22,814 nucleotides of DNA from an uncultured Brachyspira sp. (GTDB lineage: Bacteria; Spirochaetota; Brachyspiria; Brachyspirales; Brachyspiraceae): the NCBI RefSeq assembly GCF_934747485.1, contig NZ_CAKVGN010000049.1, positions 1 through 22,814 of the forward strand, written 5' to 3'. A model generated the notes under the pieces. The model saw only the letters and a list, made by a program, of their open reading frames with translations, ran no database searches and was not told the DNA's origin. This document shows, in pieces, positions 8,253-15,370 of the stretch. The position numbers and the translations under genes are program-made. Positions within the stretch are counted from its first letter, which is position 1, and every line of letters starts with the position of its first letter.

Positions 8253-9863
8253 ATGCAGAAAAATAAAAAAATATTCTTTTACTTATCTTTAATTATATTA
8301 TTATTATCTTTTTCTTTAACTATTTTTAATAGAGTATATTCATTTAAAAGAGCTGGAGCTCCATATGATGACTTTTTGTCGCATTTTTATGATATGAAGC
8401 AATATTATGAAAATAAAACTATTCCTGTAACGGGTGCTAGGTTTGTTATGGAACCTTTGGATAAAAATAATAATCCTCGTGTACCTGGCGGTTTTTTCTA
8501 CATACATTATTTGCTTACTTATAAACTTGCTAATGAAAATATAACTGCAATGAGAATAATTAATTTAATCACCATGCTATTGCCTGTTATAATATTTCTA
8601 TTTTGGGTTTATAAAAGATTTGGAATATCAATATTAGCTATTATGTCTGTTTTTATGCTATTTAATATATATTATGTTTACACAAATACCATATTTGGAA
8701 ATCCTAATGTTACTTTATCATTATCATTTTTACTAATACCAATTATAGCTGAATATATAGCTAATACTAAATATTCAAACGCTGCTGCTATGATGTTTTT
8801 TCCGGTGCTTGCTTTAATGGGACAGGCACATTTTGCCGTATATTATGGAATTGTGCCTACGGTGATATTGTATTTGATAGTGAGATATAAAATTACTCTT
8901 AAATATATTAAATATATACTTTTGGGGGTTTTTATTTCTTTTTTAACTTATTTGCCTTATTTAATCAGCGAAATTCAAAATGGTTTTCAAAATACAAATA
9001 AAATGTTTATGCTTTCATCTGCAGCAGAAAGGAATGCTTTTCCTTTTCCGCAGGTGCATTTCTTATTTATGTTTCCTACTAATGAATTTTCTGTAATGTA
9101 TTATGCTAAGCATTTTGATAGGATTATGTCTTTTTATTTGAATGATAATCCATATTATGTATTTTTATTGATTGTATTAGTGCTTTCTATTATAGTTGTA
9201 TTTGCTGCTTTTATATATTCTATTATATATTTTATAAAAAATAAAAAGTGGAAAATTAATAATAATACTAATAATACAGAGATGGTTATTAATGAGTTAT
9301 TTATATTATTTTTATTATATTTCCCTGCTACTATTTTTACTACAATATTTGGAGGAGGGGTGGCAGGACAGACTAGGTATCAATTTGGCGGATTTGGTTT
9401 GTCTTTTGTGCCTATAATATATTTTCTTTATTATTTAATGGTTAAAAACAATTATAAAGTATTAAATTGTATGGCTGTATTTTCTATATTAAGTGCTATT
9501 GCTATGAATTTTAATATAGTTGTTTATTATCAGAAGTTTCATGAGCCTTATAGGTGGACTGATTATATTGAGAGTGTATATGCTATAACAGAAGATGCTA
9601 ATGGAATGAATTTTAAAATAGATAATGCTTCTTCATATTTTAATGATATGGGTAAGGCTTATAGTAAATATGATAGTTGGAAGAATGTTTCTACTAACGA
9701 GAGTATAACTTATTATTTGGATGTGCCTGAATTTGAAAAAAAATATCCTCCTATATTTGATAGGAATGCATTGCTTTCAAAGAAATATTCTAAAGAAGAA
9801 ATTGAAAATATGAATTTAAAAGTTATATCGAGCAATAGTACTTGTATAGTTTATAGAAAGTAG
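8253..9863 (+). CDS. GT-C-like integral membrane glycosyltransferase
   Basis: A 536-residue polytopic membrane protein with about ten hydrophobic helices and a soluble C-terminal tail of roughly 100 residues. After the first helix (about 7-28) an extracytoplasmic loop carries P-Y-D-D (37-40) and, further on, V-P-G-G (77-80). An acidic pair in the first outer loop is typical of GT-C enzymes of the PMT/ArnT/GT39 kind, which transfer sugars from lipid-phosphate donors to envelope targets. Sequence-level family membership is therefore an inference. An ATG exists in frame at 8217 but has no ribosome site; the ATG at 8253 has GGAG at 8243-8246 and is chosen. No lipid or polysaccharide genes are adjacent. 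An O-antigen ligase-like or uncharacterised membrane protein is the alternative. Confidence 0.6.
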   Translation: MQKNKKIFFYLSLIILLLSFSLTIFNRVYSFKRAGAPYDDFLSHFYDMKQYYENKTIPVTGARFVMEPLDKNNNPRVPGGFFYIHYLLTYKLANENITAMRIINLITMLLPVIIFLFWVYKRFGISILAIMSVFMLFNIYYVYTNTIFGNPNVTLSLSFLLIPIIAEYIANTKYSNAAAMMFFPVLALMGQAHFAVYYGIVPTVILYLIVRYKITLKYIKYILLGVFISFLTYLPYLISEIQNGFQNTNKMFMLSSAAERNAFPFPQVHFLFMFPTNEFSVMYYAKHFDRIMSFYLNDNPYYVFLLIVLVLSIIVVFAAFIYSIIYFIKNKKWKINNNTNNTEMVINELFILFLLYFPATIFTTIFGGGVAGQTRYQFGGFGLSFVPIIYFLYYLMVKNNYKVLNCMAVFSILSAIAMNFNIVVYYQKFHEPYRWTDYIESVYAITEDANGMNFKIDNASSYFNDMGKAYSKYDSWKNVSTNESITYYLDVPEFEKKYPPIFDRNALLSKKYSKEEIENMNLKVISSNSTCIVYRK

Positions 9864-9924
9864 GTTTTATTGATTGCATAATTAGGCAGTAAGATAATTA
9901 TATTTGAATATTAAAAAAAATTTT

Positions 9925-10038
9925 AATTGGGGATTTGCCCACTGCGAAGCGTATCCGTAGGATATAAGGTTCTTTTATACCAATACCGAGTAGGTGCCTA
10001 TCGGCAAAGGAACTGGGGTTTGGGGCAAAGCCCCAATT
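9925..10038. repeat. 114-bp element with 16-bp terminal inverted repeats
   Basis: The left end (9925-9940, AATTGGGGATTTGCCC) and the right end (10023-10038, read in reverse complement) match at 15 of 16 bases. The interior is much richer in G and C than the surroundings. It can form several hairpins: TATCC/GGATA near 9952-9964, CCGA-TAGG/CCTA-TCGG near 9985-10003, and TTGGGGC-AAA-GCCCCAA at 10020-10036. No reading frame is evident. It looks like a small non-autonomous or RNA-forming intergenic repeat. No clear target-site duplication was seen. Confidence 0.6.
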
Positions 10039-10117
10039 ATAAATTTAAAATACTAAAAAAATAAACAGTATAACTATTTATTAATTTAGTTTTGAAACAA
10101 GTCTATTATAAAAAAAT

Positions 10118-10156
10118 AAAAGGGCGGCTATGAGTAATGGCTGTCCTTTTTATTTT
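10118..10156 (+). terminator. Intrinsic terminator downstream of the glycosyltransferase and repeat
   Basis: A 13-bp stem starting AAAAGGGCGGC (10118) pairs with GGCTGTCCTTTT (ending 10150), using G-U pairs, and is followed by a T-rich tail. It lies about 250 bases after the glycosyltransferase stop and just before the R-M 2 promoter. Confidence 0.65.
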
Positions 10157-10164
10157 TCTTATTA

Positions 10165-10193
10165 TTGAATATTTAGGTAAAATTTTATATACT
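10165..10193 (+). promoter_or_regulatory. Promoter of R-M 2
   Basis: TTGAAT (10165-10170), a 17-base spacer and TATACT (10188-10193) lie just after the terminator and about 30 bases before the start codon. Confidence 0.5.
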
Positions 10194-10224
10194 ATATAAA
10201 AAGTATTGTGAAAATGAGGTGTTT

Positions 10225-13200
10225 ATGGCGAATTATAATTCAGCTAAACAGAAAGCTTATGATGTTATTTTGCATTTGGTGGATAATTTTCAAAATGGTA
10301 TAAAAAGTAAAAATGAAACGGAGACTAGAAGGTATTATATTGATAAGTTTTTTGAGGCTTTGGGGTGGGATGTTGGTAATGAAAAAGGTAAAAGGGAAGT
10401 TATACATGAGGATATAGTGAAGGTGAAAGGGAAGACTAAATTTCCTGATTATGGTTTTTATTTTAAGGGGAAGAGAGTATTTTTTGTGGAGGCGAAAGAT
10501 ACTAAAGTTGATATAAAAAATGACAGTAGGCCTGCATTTCAATTGAGGTCTTATGCTTGGAGTGCAAAACTTGGTGTGAGTATTTTGACGGATTTTGAGG
10601 AGTTTGCCGTTTATGACTGCACTGTGCGTCCGAAAGAAAATGATAGGACTGATGCGGGTAGAATAAAGTATTTTACTTATGAAGATTATTTGAAAGAAGA
10701 TGTTTTTGATTATATATATGATTTGTTTGAGAGGGAGAATGTTGCTAATGGTTCTTTAGATGTTTATTCTGAGAACTTATGCAATAGAAAGGGGAGCGAG
10801 ACAGTTGATGTGCATTTTCTTAGCACTTTAGATGAGCTTAGGACGAAATTGGCTGTTGTGATAAGTAAGCTTAATAGGGAGATGAGCGAGAAAGATATAA
10901 ATTATGCGGTGCAGCAGATTATTGACAGGATTATATTTTTGAGGGTGGCTGAGGATAGGAATGTTGAGAATTATGGGCTTCTTGCTTTGGCTAATCCTAA
11001 AAATAAAAATGAAGATGATTTTAAAAATTACGGTTTTAATGGGGAGAATAGTTATTATGAGAATTTGAATTATATTTTTGATAGGGCTAATGAGAAATAT
11101 AATTCGGGGTTATTTGATGAAGATGCGATAGTAAGAAATTTAAATATAGATGATAAAACAATAAAAGATATTATAGATGAGCTTTATACGCCTAAGAATC
11201 CTTATCAGTTTTCAGTGATACCAGTTGAGATAATAGGTAATGCTTATGAGCAGTTTTTGGGCAAGACTATTAGTATAGATAAGAATCACAAGGCGGTTAT
11301 AGAATTAAAGCCTGAGGTACGCAAGGCGGGAGGAGTTTATTATACGCCTGAGTATATAGTAGATTACATAGTAGCGAATACGGTAGGGGAGGCTATAAAG
11401 GGTAAGACACCCGATGAGATAGTAAATATAAAGATATTGGACCCAGCTTGCGGCAGCGGAAGTTTTTTACTTGGGGCGTATAAATATTTGCTAAATTATC
11501 ATAAGGAATATTTTTTGAAGAATAAGACAAAGAAATATATGGGTTCAAGATATGAGATAATAGACGAGAGCGGTAATTTAGCATTATGGGTACGTAAGCA
11601 GATACTAATTAATAACATATTTGGTGTAGACATAGACAGCAATGCGGTAGAGGTAGCGAAATTATCACTTTTATTAAAAAGTTTTGAAGATTCTTTCAAT
11701 GTTAATGAATACGGGCAAGGTTCTTTACTTAATGAGAAAATCCTTCCAAGTTTGGATAACAATATCAAGTGCGGTAACAGCTTGATAGGTAATGATTTTT
11801 ACGAGAGCCATTTAGATTTGGACGATGCCACTTTATATAAAATAAACTGCTTTGATTGGGAGGAAGAGTTTAAAAGCATTTTTAAAGGCGGCGGCTTCGA
11901 TGTGGTGATAGGCAACCCGCCGTATGTAAAAATTCAGACAATGGCAGAATCGAGTCCAATAATTGTAGATGAATTAAAGAAAAAATATAAAAGTGCAAGC
12001 AGCGGTAATATAGATATTTATTTATGTTTTGTTGAAAAAGCTCTTAAATTATTAAAGGCTACAGGTGAAATGGGATATATTTTGCCAAATAAATTTTTTG
12101 AAGGAGATATGGGCGAAAATTTAAGAAATATTATAGCTACTAAAAAGGCTTTGAAAAAAGTTGTATATTTTGGAGCAAATCAAGTTTTTAATAATGCTAC
12201 TACATATACTTGTTTATTATTTTTAAGCGGAAGCGAAAGAGAAAATTTTGAGTTTTTAAGAATTTATAATAAAGCTGACTTAGTAGAGGTTTTAAATAAT
12301 GCTAAATTTATTAAGCTACCTATTTCATTAACAAATGAAGAAAAATGGAATTTCCATAGTGAAAATATACTCAATATATTAAATAAATTAAAATCTATGC
12401 CTATAAAATTAGAAGATTTGACTAGAAAAATTTTTATTGGAACTCAAACAAGTGCAGATGATATTTATATTTTATATGAGGGAGAAGAAAATAACGGAAT
12501 TGTTAAAACTTATTCTAAATCATTAGACAGAGAAATCGAAATAGAGCGAGAAATTCTAAAACCATTTTTATTGGGTAAAGATGTAAAAAGATATTCTTCA
12601 CCTATACCAAATAAATGGATTATTTTTCCATATAAAATTGAGGATAATTCAGCAGTTCTTTATTCAGAATGTGATATAAAAAATAAATTTCCGAAAGCTT
12701 GGGAGTATTTAAAAGAAAATAAAAAAATATTAGAAAATAGAGAACATGGTAAATTTAAAAATACATGGTGGCAATATGGAAGAACACAAAATTTAAATGA
12801 ATTTGAGAATAATAAACTATCTTTCCCTGATGTTGGATTGAGAGCACAAGGTATTTACGATAACTCTAATTTATATCATTCTAATACTATGTATAGCTTA
12901 TTATTCAAAGATAAAGATATAAATTTATTATTTATTTTATCTATTTTAAATAGTAAATTGTTTAGTTATTTTATGAGAATGGTAGGTACAGAAATTAGAG
13001 GTGGATATATAAGATTTAATCCAAGATTTGTTAATAATTTTTCAATACCAAATGTAGATAAAGATACAGAAAATAAATTATCTAGTCTAGTTGAAAATAT
13101 TATATCTCTAAATAAAAAATTATCCATTGAGAAAAATCCTAATTCTATTACTATGCTCAACAGGCAAATAAATGCTGTTGACAAGCAGATTGATTCTTTA

Positions 13201-13254
13201 GTGTATAAATTGTACAATTTGACTGATGATGAGATTAGAGTTATTGAGGGATAA
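10225..13254 (+). CDS. Type IIG-like restriction-modification enzyme, R-M 2
   Basis: A 1009-residue single-chain R-M protein of the Eco57I-like class. The N-terminal nuclease has a complete PD-(D/E)xK motif: P74-D75 and E89-A-K91. The central N6-adenine methylase has Y-Y-T-P-E-Y (372-377), motif I D-P-A-C-G-S-G-S-F (406-414), G-V-D-I-D (467-471) and N-P-P-Y (564-567). The C-terminal part, with F-I-G-T-Q-T and K-P-F-L-L-G-K-D-V stretches, resembles the TaqI-type specificity domain. An in-frame GTG lies two codons upstream; ATG 10225 is preferred because AGGTG at 10217-10221 is well spaced for it. Codon and base use change by eye from G-rich (GAG, AAG, GTG) to A/T-rich near 11990 and back near 13140, which suggests a mosaic specificity region. 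It differs from R-M 1 in N-terminal sequence and has an intact nuclease motif. Confidence 0.9.
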   Translation: MANYNSAKQKAYDVILHLVDNFQNGIKSKNETETRRYYIDKFFEALGWDVGNEKGKREVIHEDIVKVKGKTKFPDYGFYFKGKRVFFVEAKDTKVDIKNDSRPAFQLRSYAWSAKLGVSILTDFEEFAVYDCTVRPKENDRTDAGRIKYFTYEDYLKEDVFDYIYDLFERENVANGSLDVYSENLCNRKGSETVDVHFLSTLDELRTKLAVVISKLNREMSEKDINYAVQQIIDRIIFLRVAEDRNVENYGLLALANPKNKNEDDFKNYGFNGENSYYENLNYIFDRANEKYNSGLFDEDAIVRNLNIDDKTIKDIIDELYTPKNPYQFSVIPVEIIGNAYEQFLGKTISIDKNHKAVIELKPEVRKAGGVYYTPEYIVDYIVANTVGEAIKGKTPDEIVNIKILDPACGSGSFLLGAYKYLLNYHKEYFLKNKTKKYMGSRYEIIDESGNLALWVRKQILINNIFGVDIDSNAVEVAKLSLLLKSFEDSFNVNEYGQGSLLNEKILPSLDNNIKCGNSLIGNDFYESHLDLDDATLYKINCFDWEEEFKSIFKGGGFDVVIGNPPYVKIQTMAESSPIIVDELKKKYKSASSGNIDIYLCFVEKALKLLKATGEMGYILPNKFFEGDMGENLRNIIATKKALKKVVYFGANQVFNNATTYTCLLFLSGSERENFEFLRIYNKADLVEVLNNAKFIKLPISLTNEEKWNFHSENILNILNKLKSMPIKLEDLTRKIFIGTQTSADDIYILYEGEENNGIVKTYSKSLDREIEIEREILKPFLLGKDVKRYSSPIPNKWIIFPYKIEDNSAVLYSECDIKNKFPKAWEYLKENKKILENREHGKFKNTWWQYGRTQNLNEFENNKLSFPDVGLRAQGIYDNSNLYHSNTMYSLLFKDKDINLLFILSILNSKLFSYFMRMVGTEIRGGYIRFNPRFVNNFSIPNVDKDTENKLSSLVENIISLNKKLSIEKNPNSITMLNRQINAVDKQIDSLVYKLYNLTDDEIRVIEG

Positions 13255-13283
13255 TTTTATTAAAATATATATTTATAGCATAT

Positions 13284-13304
13284 AAAAAAATACTGTATTT
13301 TTTT
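13284..13304 (+). terminator. Possible AT-rich terminator of R-M 2
   Basis: AAAAAAATA (13284-13292) and TATTTTTTT (13296-13304) form a 9-bp stem of A-T pairs with a 3-base loop, ending in T. It lies 30 bases after the R-M 2 stop. The lack of G-C pairs makes it weak. Confidence 0.35.
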
Positions 13305-13315
13305 ATAAAAAATAC

Positions 13316-13343
13316 TTGTCTATTTTTGATAATTTCTTATATT
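13316..13343 (+). promoter_or_regulatory. Promoter of the 38-aa/HNH-like unit
   Basis: TTGTCT (13316-13321), a 16-base spacer and TATATT (13338-13343) give the downstream pair its own promoter, separate from R-M 2. The first start codon is 34 bases beyond the -10 box. Confidence 0.5.
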
Positions 13344-13376
13344 ATTAATATATAAAATTAAAAAATGGAGTTTTAC

Positions 13377-13493
13377 ATGGCAAGAACAACAAAAACTGTT
13401 GGTAGAAAAGCTTCTCGACTATTAAAAAGTAAAAAGACTAGTCGTGCTGTTAAATCGGTTGCTGCTTCTGCTTTAAGACAGAGAAGAAAATAA
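13377..13493 (+). CDS. 38-residue highly basic protein of unknown function
   Basis: A short frame (ATG 13377 to TAA 13493) with a well-spaced GGAG at 13366-13369 and its own promoter. The product has seven Lys and seven Arg and no Asp or Glu. It is rich in Ser, Ala and Thr, and ends A-V-K-S-V-A-A-S-A-L-R-Q-R-R-K. Such composition suits nucleic-acid binding, but no domain is recognised. The pattern S-x-A-x-x-S-A-L-x-Q is one I associate, from memory and unverified, with small unannotated proteins next to HNH-like genes in other bacteria. It is followed after 23 bases by the HNH-like gene, so the two are probably cotranscribed. Confidence 0.7.
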   Translation: MARTTKTVGRKASRLLKSKKTSRAVKSVAASALRQRRK

Positions 13494-13516
13494 ATAGTAT
13501 AGGAGTAAAAAAAATT

Positions 13517-13831
13517 ATGTATACTGGATATACTAAAGTAAAAAATAAAAAAGGTACGGGAGACGATAATCCTCCAAAAGGTTATAATAGTTGGAAAGAA
13601 TATTGGGAAGACGCAAAAAATAGAAAATTTGATAAATGTTCTAATGTAAAATGTGAAAAACCTGCTGAAGATGGTTCGCATGTTTTTACTTATATGACAG
13701 TATCAAATTCTATATCTAAAAGTGAAATTGTTGAATTATCTCAATATATAGTTCCTCTTTGTAAGACTTGTAATAACCCCAATAATGAGAACGATATAGA
13801 GGTTTCAACATATGATTTATTAAAAATATAA
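13517..13831 (+). CDS. HNH-like zinc-binding protein, 104 residues
   Basis: A small soluble protein with a treble-clef-like cysteine arrangement: C41-x4-C46, the G-S-H-V segment with H55, then Y-I-V-P-L-C82-x2-C85-N. This order (CxnC, GxHV, I-V-P-L-C-x-x-C-N) resembles HNH-family zinc folds. The usual second and third catalytic positions are not obvious, so nuclease activity is uncertain. The N-terminus has G-Y-N-S-W-K-E-Y-W (22-30), an aromatic motif typical of this small family as I recall it. AGGAG at 13501-13505 lies 11 bases before the ATG, slightly long. It pairs with the 38-aa basic protein and sits directly after R-M 2, a context that suggests a DNA-related or defence role. Confidence 0.7.
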   Translation: MYTGYTKVKNKKGTGDDNPPKGYNSWKEYWEDAKNRKFDKCSNVKCEKPAEDGSHVFTYMTVSNSISKSEIVELSQYIVPLCKTCNNPNNENDIEVSTYDLLKI

Positions 13832-13842
13832 CTTAAATGATT

Positions 13843-13877
13843 AGTCAAGCTCAGCTTCTGGGCTTGGCTATTTTTTT
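13843..13877 (+). terminator. Terminator of the HNH-like gene
   Basis: A 10-bp stem (AGTCAAGCTC, 13843-13852, with GGGCTTGGCT, 13860-13869, including G-U pairs) is followed by seven T. It overlaps the 3' end of the convergent membrane-protein gene by two bases. Confidence 0.8.
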
Positions 13878-14656
13878 ATAAATGTATTTAATTGTATTGC
13901 AAATATGTCATCGTCTATATTTATACTTTTGTGATTTATTATTTTTTTTCGTATACATAAATATGAAGCTTGCAATATTTCTAATATTCCAATTATAATG
14001 CCTATATTTATTATAGTTATTTCAATATTATTTATAATACAAATTCCAAAAGCTATTAATACCTCCCAAAATACTAATACTATATGCATACATTCATATA
14101 AAGATTGATTAGAAAAAACTCCATTACCATTATTATTTTTATTTATAAAAAATCCATTTATATTAATATTTAATTTATTTTCTAAATATAAAATATGATA
14201 TAAGTAATTAATTATTATACTTTCTTTTTTATGCAATCCAAATATTTGTATTATTGTTATTATATAATTCAATGCCATTATAAATAATAATCCTGTAACT
14301 ATATAATTATTTTCTTGTTTATTAAAATATAATACTATAGAAGCAATATCTAAATTTTCAATGTCAATTATTTTTATTACTATATTTAATATAAATGTTA
14401 TTGTAGCTACTTGAAATCCCCAAAAAAATAGAAGCAACTTATAATATTCATCAATTTGATTTTTCTTTTCTTGTAAAATTCTATTTAAAGAGTTTTCAAT
14501 AATAGAGTTGTCTAGTTTTTGTTTATTAAATATTAATTCATCATAAGTATTTTTTATTTTTTTCTTATTAAAAATATATTTAATAATATTGAAAATATAT
14601 TCAATAATATAATTTATTGTAAATCTTAATATCAAAAGTATTAATAATATAATCAT
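13868..14656 (-). CDS. Integral membrane protein of unknown function
   Basis: A 262-residue protein dominated by Ile, Asn and Lys. Hydrophobic segments lie at about 1-29, 73-97, 118-140, 189-208 and 212-235. A charged, possibly coiled-coil stretch is at 30-72. A loop very rich in Asn (about 163-180) separates the third and fourth segments. No catalytic motif or named family is recognised. It converges on the HNH-like gene, sharing the terminator region, and has its own upstream promoter. The ribosome site (GGGA before the start) is weak. It may belong to the neighbouring accessory group, but nothing in the sequence links them functionally. Confidence 0.65.
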   Translation of the reverse strand: MIILLILLILRFTINYIIEYIFNIIKYIFNKKKIKNTYDELIFNKQKLDNSIIENSLNRILQEKKNQIDEYYKLLLFFWGFQVATITFILNIVIKIIDIENLDIASIVLYFNKQENNYIVTGLLFIMALNYIITIIQIFGLHKKESIIINYLYHILYLENKLNININGFFINKNNNGNGVFSNQSLYECMHIVLVFWEVLIAFGICIINNIEITIINIGIIIGILEILQASYLCIRKKIINHKSINIDDDIFAIQLNTFIKK

Positions 14657-14692
14657 ATTAATCCCGTAGTATGAATGTATATTTACACTATG

Positions 14693-14721
14693 TTTATATA
14701 TTACATTTATATTTTTGTAAA
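14693..14721 (-). promoter_or_regulatory. Promoter of the 262-aa membrane protein
   Basis: On the minus strand TTTACA (14716-14721) is followed after 17 bases by TATAAA (14693-14698), about 37 bases before the start codon. Confidence 0.4.
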
Positions 14722-14783
14722 GTAGTATTTATTTTTATGGGAGGGTTAGTTTTTTAGTCTATTTTTTGCCTAATATGCGATAA

Positions 14784-14897
14784 TGAACCGCACACTGTTA
14801 CATATTCTACAATATTAAACTATGCCGTGAGGAAAGCCCGTATGGCGAATACTGAGGAAAGCCCCCGACCGGAGGAAGTGCGTTAGCTAGGCGAGTA
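14784..14897. repeat. G/C-rich intergenic repeat, copy A
   Basis: It begins TGAACCGCACACTGTTACAT and contains two GAGGAAAGCCC-like blocks and GACCGGAGGAAGTGCGTTAGCT. It matches copy B (15120-15272) in its first about 60 bases and in the GACCGGAGGAAGTGC block. Composition is far from the AT-rich background and no gene is apparent. Confidence 0.55.
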
Positions 14898-14951
14898 GAA
14901 AAAATTCATATTTCTTGGCTCATTATTTTAAAAAATTTGTTTAACTATATA

Positions 14952-15000
14952 GGGTGTACCCTTCGGGTATTTCCTCGCTACGCTCAGTCAGGCAGCGGGA
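14952..15000. other. Hairpin-forming G/C-rich segment
   Basis: TACCC-TTC-GGGTA is a perfect 5-bp hairpin near 14957-14969. CGCT/AGCG arms bracket the following block up to about 14998. It lies between repeat copies A and B and probably belongs to the same repeat-rich unit. Confidence 0.35.
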
Positions 15001-15055
15001 ACACAAAATTTTAAAATTTTTTCTTATCCCCTCATTTTTTTGGTTCGGCGGCGTT

Positions 15056-15086
15056 GGGGTGAGGGTTGGCGTTGGGGTTAGGTGGG
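15056..15086 (+). other. Potential G-quadruplex motif
   Basis: Four runs of three or four G occur on the plus strand at 15056-15059, 15063-15065, 15074-15077 and 15084-15086, with loops of 3, 8 and 6 bases. Such a cluster is unexpected in DNA this AT-rich. The segment is within the repeat region and not in a credible gene. Confidence 0.45.
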
Positions 15087-15119
15087 CGTTATGGTCTATT
15101 CGTGGGTACAACTTAGCAG

Positions 15120-15272
15120 TGAACCGCACACTAGTACATACTATACGCTATAAACTTATGACGTGCGGAAAGCCCCCGACCGAAGGGATGCCTTTAGGGC
15201 GACCGGAGGAAGTGCCTGTGGTGCGACCGGAGGAAGTGCATGTGGTATGACCAGAGGAAGGGCATTAGCTAT
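15120..15272. repeat. G/C-rich intergenic repeat, copy B
   Basis: It begins TGAACCGCACACTAGTACAT, matching copy A, then has CCGCAC...GTGCGG arms able to pair (about 15124-15168). It ends in a 24-bp tandem array. Copies A and B are direct repeats separated by about 220 bases that include the G-rich motif. Confidence 0.55.
15175..15270. repeat. Four tandem 24-bp units
   Basis: Units run 15175-15198, 15199-15222, 15223-15246 and 15247-15270. The second and third differ at one base (C/A). The core is GCGACCGGAGGAAGTGC; the outer units are diverged. Copy A contains a single related unit, so the array looks like a local expansion. Confidence 0.7.
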
Positions 15273-15313
15273 GCAGCAAAAGAAGTTTCATTTTTCAGTA
15301 TTATAATTTTTTA

Positions 15314-15341
15314 TTGAAGTTTTTTATTAATTGTATATAAT
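15314..15341 (+). promoter_or_regulatory. Promoter of dus
   Basis: TTGAAG (15314-15319), a 16-base spacer and TATAAT (15336-15341) lie 30 bases before the start of dus. AAAGG at about 15357-15361 is the likely ribosome site. Confidence 0.55.
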
Positions 15342-15370
15342 TCTCTAACTTGAAATAAAGGTTTAAATTT

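Noticed and set aside
13373..13681. Minus-strand frame opposite the small basic and HNH-like genes
   Set aside because: It has no ribosome site or family resemblance, whereas both plus-strand genes have ribosome sites and the second has a zinc motif.
14820..14865. GAGGAAAGCCC blocks resembling the conserved start of RNase P RNA
   Set aside because: The block occurs twice within 40 bases, partly again in copy B, and the other conserved RNase P segments and long pairing were not found. It fits repeat DNA better.
14954..15250. A 98-codon plus-strand frame (and a minus-strand frame over the same DNA)
   Set aside because: It crosses hairpins, the G-rich motif and the tandem repeats. Its product is low-complexity (Gly/Val and 8-residue repeats), with no ribosome site.
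15175..15270. Possible CRISPR array
   Set aside because: The units are directly adjacent with no spacers, and no cas genes are present.
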